Below are positions 6,082 through 10,769 of a DNA stretch of 10,769 nt, piece after piece. Each line of letters begins with the position of its first letter. Within the stretch, counting starts at the first letter, position 1. Origin of the DNA: DASTCC01 sp035711465 (GTDB taxonomy: Bacteria > Acidobacteriota > Vicinamibacteria > Vicinamibacterales > SCN-69-37); the NCBI GenBank assembly GCA_035711465.1, contig DASTCC010000342.1:1-10769 (forward strand). Direction: 5' to 3'. The translations under genes were made by a program, and so were the position numbers. Under the pieces are notes generated by a model. That model saw only the letters and a program-made list of their open reading frames with translations. It was not told where the DNA came from and ran no database searches.

Positions 6082-7020
6082 ATGCGTCACGCCTTCGGTC
6101 CTCTGCTGCTTGCTGGCGCGCTGCTCTGGACGTCGGCGTGCGCCAGACAACCGTCACCCGACAGCACGGCCGCGACGGACACGGCGCTCGCCGAACGGGT
6201 CGAGCGCCTCGTCGACACCGTCCTGACCGCCGACGACGACAAGACCGTGGCAGCGGCGTTCGCTGAAGCGCGCGAGATCTTCGAGCGCGACGGCGTGCTC
6301 AGCGTCGCAAGAGTCGGCGATGCTCCGGCCTACAGCTTCGTATTCATCAACCTCCAGAAGGCGGACCCCGCCTTTCGAGCGGCGTTCGTTGTCAAGGTCC
6401 AGGACGCCGCCAGTCGCGGCGAGCTTCCCGGGGACGCCGCAGCGTTCGCCGAAGCGCGGCGGCAGCAACTCGACGTCGAGGATCGATACGCTTCAAGACC
6501 GCCGGCCAACCCCGAACTGCGCGATCGGATCTCGGCGCTGGTCGAGGCCGATCAGGCCGCGCGGCCGCAGGGCACGCCCGATCTCGAGAAGATGGCCGCC
6601 GCGGATCGAAAGACCGCCGGACCGCTGAAGGCGATCTTCGATCGCTACGGCGTGCCCACCTTCGAGCTCGTCGGCGTCCGCGCCGCCAAGGATTTCGTCG
6701 TCATGGTGCAGCACCAGCCGGCGGAGTTCCGTCGTGTGGTGCTGCCGAAGCTGAAGAACAACGTCGACGCCGGCCAGGCCGATCCCGCGTCGTACGCGAC
6801 GGTCTACGACCGCACGCAGCGCGACCAGGGAAAGCGTCAACTCTACGGCCAGCACTTCGAGTGCGCCGGCGGCAAGGATTTCGAGGTCGCGCCGATGGAG
6901 GATCCGGACGGCGTCAATCTCCGGCGCGCCAGGCTCGGACTGATGCGGCTGGAGATGTACGGCGAACTTCTGCGTCGCTATTCGCCGAATGCCTGCGCGG
7001 CCATGGGCCCGCACAAGTAG
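6082..7020 (+). CDS. DUF6624-type lipoprotein
   Basis: The 312-residue product begins with a lipoprotein signal peptide: a hydrophobic stretch and a lipobox ending in TSAC with the lipid-bearing C20, so the mature protein is probably membrane-anchored in the periplasm. Residues about 25-140 form a helical Ala/Glu/Arg-rich region. The C-terminal half shows the features I associate with DUF6624: an acidic-aromatic helix with DQAAR (about 155-159), LKAIFDRYGVPTFELVGVRAA, VQHQP, a VYDRTQRDQGKRQLYGQ block, and the closing MEDPDGVNLRRARLGL segment. No enzymatic activity is established for that family to my knowledge, though the conserved H, D, R and Q residues hint at a binding or catalytic site. 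It has its own apparent promoter and is convergent with the permease gene, 17 bp apart. DUF assignment is from memory. Confidence 0.83.
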   Translation: MRHAFGPLLLAGALLWTSACARQPSPDSTAATDTALAERVERLVDTVLTADDDKTVAAAFAEAREIFERDGVLSVARVGDAPAYSFVFINLQKADPAFRAAFVVKVQDAASRGELPGDAAAFAEARRQQLDVEDRYASRPPANPELRDRISALVEADQAARPQGTPDLEKMAAADRKTAGPLKAIFDRYGVPTFELVGVRAAKDFVVMVQHQPAEFRRVVLPKLKNNVDAGQADPASYATVYDRTQRDQGKRQLYGQHFECAGGKDFEVAPMEDPDGVNLRRARLGLMRLEMYGELLRRYSPNACAAMGPHK

Positions 7021-7037
7021 CCGGCCGTCAGGATCCC

Positions 7038-9449
7038 TCAGGACTGCTTCAGTACCAACGCCGGATCGAGACCAGCCGCCCGGTGCGCCGGCAGCCACGC
7101 GGAGAGGAGCGCCACGGCGCTGACCAGCGTGCACGCGCCGGCCCACGTGAAGAGATCTCCGGGCTGCACGTCGAACAGCATCGCGGCGATCGCTCGCGTC
7201 GTCCACACACACACGATCAGCCCAAGGACGACTCCGGCGCCGACGAGCATCGCGACGCGCGAGAGAACGAGCCGCACGACGCGCGCCGGATCCGCGCCGA
7301 GCGCGATGCGAATGCCGATTTCATCCCGCCGGCGCCCGACGGCGAAGGTGGTCAGCCCGTATAGACCGAGCGCCGCGAGCAGAATCGCGAGCCCGCCGAA
7401 GATGGCCGCCAGCTGCGCGACGAGACGTTCCTGCGCGTACTGCGCATCGACCTGATCGGCGAGCGTGCGAAAGGCAATCGTCGCCTCGGGCTCGAGTTCG
7501 CCGATCGTCCGCGCGACTGCCGAACGCAGGTCGTCGTCGAGCGGGCGCGCCGTTCGGACGCTGACGTTGAGCGTCCTCGGCAGCGGCTCTGTCGTCTGCG
7601 CCAGCGGCGCGTAGATCGTCGGCGGCGGCGCCTCCTTGACGAAGCGGTACATCGCGTCACGAGAGACACCCACGATCTGGACGGGCTCGCCGCGATCGTT
7701 CGCCCTACTTCGCACCACGATCGTTTGTCCCAGCGGCGCCCCCTTCAGAAACCGGTTTGCGAACGACTCGTTGACGATGGCGACACGCCCGGATCCGGCG
7801 CCGTCGTGTTCGGTGAACTGCCGGCCGGCAATGATCGGCGTACGCAGCGTCTCGAACCATTGCGCCGTGACGCGATTGCCGTAGACACCGTTCGGCCCCT
7901 GCGGCAGCGTCGTGCCATCGCTGAGCGCGATCCACGGCGTCCAGGCCGAGTTGCCGCCCGGCATCGCGAGCGACGCCGACGCGCGAACGACGCCGGGAAC
8001 CCTCACGATGGCGTCGACAAGCCTCGGCAGCGACCCGCGCCGTTCGTTCGCATCGATCGAGGCGATCAGCACGCGGTCGCGATCGAAGCCGACGTCGATG
8101 GCCGCGAGCGACCACAACGTTCGCAGGAACAATCCCGCGCCGCCGACGAGCATCAACGACATCGCGACCTGCGTGATGACGACGAGGCTGCCGAAGGTGA
8201 GGCGACCGTCAGGCTTGCCGGCGACAGGCCGTAAGTTCTCGATCGGCCTGGCCTGCGTCACCAGCAACGCGGGTGCGACGCTGAAAAGACAGGCCGTGGC
8301 GGCACCGGTGAGCGACGCGAATCCCAGTACGCGCCAATCCAGCCGGAGATCGAGAAACACCGTGTACGCCTGCGTCGAAAGGCTGGCCACGACGAACTTC
8401 GCGCACCAGTCGGCAAACAGCAGCCCGAGCGCAACTCCGGCGGCGGCGATCAGGGCGCCCTCCATGCTCACCTGCCAGATCAACTGAAGCCGCGACGCGC
8501 CGAGCGCAGCCCGGATGGCCAGCTCGCGCCGCCGGGCCATGGCCCGAGCGAGCAGGAGCATCGCCACGTTGCCGGCGGCGATGACGAGCACGATCCCAAC
8601 GACAGCGAGGAGAATCTTCAACGGTTGTCCGTAGCGGCGCTCCAGAAAGGAGACGCCATTTGGCGCCGCCCGGGCGGTGAACACCTCGCGAAGGTATGCC
8701 TCGCGATATGGGCTCGTCGTGTACGGATTGGTGGCGTCGCGAATCTGCGATTGCTGCGATTGCAGCGTCGCAGAGAGCCCGTCGAGCGTGGTGCCGGTCC
8801 GCAGGCGTCCCATGATCGTGACGTAGGGACTGCCCAGCGTGCGCGACGGCTCGCCGAGAGGAATGACGACGTCGAGCGGCAAGCCGACGTAGAGCCCGAC
8901 GAACCCGCGCGGCAAGACGCCGACGATCCGGTAGCGGCGCTTGTCGATGCCAATCGTCGCGCCCAGGACATCGGGACTGCCGCTGAAGTGCCGCTGCCAG
9001 TAGCGATAGCTGACGACGGCGGCCAGACCGTCAGGGCCACCATCGAGCCGGTCGTCGTCTGCGCTCAAGAGCCGACCGACGGCCGGCTGAATGCGAAGCG
9101 AAGCGAACGTGCCGCCGCTCGCGGCGATCGCGTCGACGAATCGCCGCTCGCCGCGCTCCGACGCGTCGACGCGATTCCAGAACCAGGCGAAGCCGTCGTC
9201 GATCAGGCCACGGTCACGAATCTCGGCCCAGACCGCCTGCGGCCACGTCGCGCGCCGCGCATCGCCGGCCGCGACGATCACGAGGTCGTGCGGATCGGCC
9301 ACGGGCAACGGCCGCAGCAGCGCCGCATCGAGGAGCGAAAAGAACGCCGTGTTCGCGCCAATCCCGAGCGCCAGCGACACCACGGCCACAGCCGTCACGA
9401 CGGGCGTGGATCGCAACCGCCGAATCGCCTCTGGGATCTCAGCCACCAA
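7038..9449 (-). CDS. ADOP-family permease (MacB/FtsX-like, duplicated)
   Basis: The 803-residue protein has the layout of the acidobacterial duplicated orphan permeases. It starts with a short cytoplasmic stretch (AEIPEAIRRLRSTPVV) and a first membrane helix (about 16-38, ending GANTAFFSLL), followed by a large periplasmic MacB-type domain (about 40-275). The first FtsX unit follows, with helices and the loop RRRELAIRAALGAS; then a second MacB-type periplasmic domain (about 445-675) and a second FtsX unit with RRRDEIGIRIALGAD, ending SAWLPAHRAAGLDPALVLKQS. I count about eight membrane helices. These permeases normally pair with an ABC ATPase coded elsewhere; none is in the window. Transport substrate is unknown. 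The start is weak: TTG at 9449 or the adjacent GTG at 9446, neither with a ribosome site, and an in-frame stop at 9465-9467 limits any extension. It lies 64 nt behind the kinase-type gene on the same strand. Confidence 0.92.
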   Translation of the reverse strand: MVAEIPEAIRRLRSTPVVTAVAVVSLALGIGANTAFFSLLDAALLRPLPVADPHDLVIVAAGDARRATWPQAVWAEIRDRGLIDDGFAWFWNRVDASERGERRFVDAIAASGGTFASLRIQPAVGRLLSADDDRLDGGPDGLAAVVSYRYWQRHFSGSPDVLGATIGIDKRRYRIVGVLPRGFVGLYVGLPLDVVIPLGEPSRTLGSPYVTIMGRLRTGTTLDGLSATLQSQQSQIRDATNPYTTSPYREAYLREVFTARAAPNGVSFLERRYGQPLKILLAVVGIVLVIAAGNVAMLLLARAMARRRELAIRAALGASRLQLIWQVSMEGALIAAAGVALGLLFADWCAKFVVASLSTQAYTVFLDLRLDWRVLGFASLTGAATACLFSVAPALLVTQARPIENLRPVAGKPDGRLTFGSLVVITQVAMSLMLVGGAGLFLRTLWSLAAIDVGFDRDRVLIASIDANERRGSLPRLVDAIVRVPGVVRASASLAMPGGNSAWTPWIALSDGTTLPQGPNGVYGNRVTAQWFETLRTPIIAGRQFTEHDGAGSGRVAIVNESFANRFLKGAPLGQTIVVRSRANDRGEPVQIVGVSRDAMYRFVKEAPPPTIYAPLAQTTEPLPRTLNVSVRTARPLDDDLRSAVARTIGELEPEATIAFRTLADQVDAQYAQERLVAQLAAIFGGLAILLAALGLYGLTTFAVGRRRDEIGIRIALGADPARVVRLVLSRVAMLVGAGVVLGLIVCVWTTRAIAAMLFDVQPGDLFTWAGACTLVSAVALLSAWLPAHRAAGLDPALVLKQS

Positions 9450-9469
9450 GGGATCGGCGACAGCTTACA

Positions 9470-9496
9470 CGCCTCACCGCCGGCCGTGGAGAGGCG
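9470..9496 (-). other. Small hairpin between the kinase-type gene and the permease gene
   Basis: CGCCTC (9470-9475) and GAGGCG (9491-9496) can form a 6-bp stem, with some further pairing of CAC and GTG inside, in the 64-nt gap between the two minus-strand genes. No T-run follows. It could reduce read-through or mark an mRNA processing site, or be chance in GC-rich sequence. On the minus strand TAAGCT (9462-9467) just after it is a possible -10 hexamer for the permease gene, 12 nt before its TTG. Confidence 0.3.
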
Positions 9497-9513
9497 CGAG
9501 CAAACCCCCCGGA

Positions 9514-10769
9514 TCAATGTTCGAGCGGATCGTTGAACGCGAGCCGCCCGCCAAGCGAGACGACGAAGCCGTAGATGGCCACCATCGCGAACAGCGCCAT
9601 CGTGATTGCCGACGATGCGAAGACCCAGGAACTGGAGTCAGTGGTGAGAGGGATATGGCTCCAGCTCGAGAACAGCGCGGTGACCACGAATGCCAGCACC
9701 CCGAGCCGCGTCAGGATGCCGAGCGCCAGCACCGCCATTCCGAATACCATCGCGACCTCCAGCACCGGTCGAGTCGAATTCGGCACCAGCAGGAGCGCAA
9801 TGAACGCGGTATTGGCGAGCCAGGGGCGCCGCAGGACCACGCGCAGCAGCAGAAGCAAGAGCAGGCCGGCGAAAGGGAAGAAAAACGACTGTTGCACCAC
9901 GAGAAGGTTGCTGGAGAGGTTGAACCGGCCCCCTGGAAGCGCCAGCAATGCACCTGTACCAGGCGCCTCGGGGGGACTTCCGCCCCACTCCGCTGCCAGG
10001 GTCGGCAGTGTCATGAGAGCCGAGGCCACGATGCCGCCCAACGCACCGAGGAGGATGTGGCGGCCGACCAGCGGATCGCGAAATCGGCCGTCGAGCACGC
10101 GTGTCCACGCCGTCAATGTGTCGGGCCAGAGCCGCCTCACGTAGGGTTCGAGCGCGACGTAGAAGACCCACACCAGGGCGCCAAAGAAGAACTGGACTGC
10201 CAGGGTGTTCCACATGTAGAAAAACGATCCGGAAACGCTGTCGAACCTCAGGAAGTGGGCGACGACGCCCATCGTCACGTACGCAGCGCCGAAAAGGGTC
10301 GCACCCCGAACGTCGCTCCGGCCGAGTCTGATATTCCGCCTCGCGAGCAGGACACCACCACCAACAACTCCGATCGCCAGAAATGGAAAAAGACGCTGCA
10401 TCGGTGGGGGCGGCGGAGGCGGCGCCGCCTCCCGAGCGCTGCGCCAAGGCGGAACGACCGAGAACCAGACCACGCGCCCGCGGAACGCGGCCGCCTCGAT
10501 TCGGTCATCGCCGTTCGCCCATGCCCGTCGAAGATCGGATGCGACTGGAGGCGGCCACTCTGGCGCGGCGGCGACGAGTGTGGCCGCATCGAATCGTGCG
10601 GCGGTGAGGAGTGGCGTCCAATCGGGCTCCGGCCACACCTCCGTCGCGTCCGGCGCATCTGGCGGAACGGCGCGAAGCTCCTGCAGTGTCCCGTCCGGAT
10701 CGAGCTGCACCCGAATCATGCCAGGCACTACCAGCGGCGGCTCGGTCTGGCCGGTGAATCCGAGATTGT
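9514..10769 (-). CDS. C-terminal part of a membrane Ser/Thr-kinase-type protein, 5' end outside the window
   Basis: The frame is open to the right edge, where it reads NLGFTGQTEPPLVVPGM, so the gene starts outside the window; 417 residues are visible and the GTG at 10728 is internal. The first ~100 residues are soluble and include VRVQLDPDGTL-like text and WPEPDWTPLL. Then come seven consecutive prolines and about eight or nine membrane helices (first LFPFLAIGVVGGGVLLA, last ITMALFAMVAIYGFVV) with a short polar C-terminus. I remember the 'LGF..., PGM..V.LDP.G.L' segment followed by this multi-helix domain from acidobacterial Ser/Thr kinases, in which the kinase domain comes first; no kinase motif is visible here because it would lie outside. 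The domain may sense membrane state or a ligand. An operon with the permease gene 64 nt downstream is possible. Confidence 0.75.
   Translation of the reverse strand, partial: NLGFTGQTEPPLVVPGMIRVQLDPDGTLQELRAVPPDAPDATEVWPEPDWTPLLTAARFDAATLVAAAPEWPPPVASDLRRAWANGDDRIEAAAFRGRVVWFSVVPPWRSAREAAPPPPPPPMQRLFPFLAIGVVGGGVLLARRNIRLGRSDVRGATLFGAAYVTMGVVAHFLRFDSVSGSFFYMWNTLAVQFFFGALVWVFYVALEPYVRRLWPDTLTAWTRVLDGRFRDPLVGRHILLGALGGIVASALMTLPTLAAEWGGSPPEAPGTGALLALPGGRFNLSSNLLVVQQSFFFPFAGLLLLLLLRVVLRRPWLANTAFIALLLVPNSTRPVLEVAMVFGMAVLALGILTRLGVLAFVVTALFSSWSHIPLTTDSSSWVFASSAITMALFAMVAIYGFVVSLGGRLAFNDPLEH

Noticed and set aside
8625..9536. 303-codon plus-strand open frame opposite the permease gene
   Set aside because: Antisense shadow; no ribosome site or family signature, while the minus strand has unmistakable MacB/FtsX features.

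Overview
The window is GC-rich (about two-thirds G+C by eye) and densely coded on both strands, and it looks like a chromosomal segment from Acidobacteriota, probably Vicinamibacteria-like. The best clue is an 803-residue MacB/FtsX-type permease with two permease units and no ATPase beside it, the layout of the 'acidobacterial duplicated orphan permease' (ADOP) family. Next to it is what I read as the C-terminal part of a membrane Ser/Thr kinase of a type I associate with the same phylum. The taxonomic call rests on remembered families, not on a search. I see no tRNA, rRNA, CRISPR array, transposase, integrase or prophage gene.

Region 1 (1-3183): a plus-strand pair, the end of a protein carrying a domain that I remember as usually joined to cholesterol-oxidase-like enzymes, followed 13 bp later by a complete FAD-dependent GMC oxidoreductase. 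A convergent gene for an unrecognised 344-residue cytoplasmic protein stops 3 bp away.

Region 2 (3184-6000): a small secreted NTF2-like protein on the plus strand, a secreted eight-bladed PQQ-type propeller protein on the minus strand, and a secreted two-cupin protein on the plus strand. The first two converge on a hairpin that contains both stop codons. The cupin gene has the clearest sigma70-type promoter of the window and a strong hairpin behind it.

Region 3 (6001-10769): a DUF6624-type lipoprotein on the plus strand converges on the permease gene, and upstream of the permease on the same strand lies the kinase-type membrane protein that runs off the right edge.

The proteins are mostly envelope or exported proteins plus one redox enzyme. 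Only the GMC pair, and possibly the kinase-permease pair, look like joint transcription units; the other genes change strand one after another, so I do not infer a single pathway. Four genes have GGAGG-type ribosome sites, whereas two (the propeller and the lipoprotein) have a -10-like hexamer exactly 6 nt before the start codon and no ribosome site, which suggests leaderless mRNAs. I found no convincing new defence or mobile system. The items most worth following are the unknown 344-residue protein, the separated GMC partner domain, and the leaderless starts.
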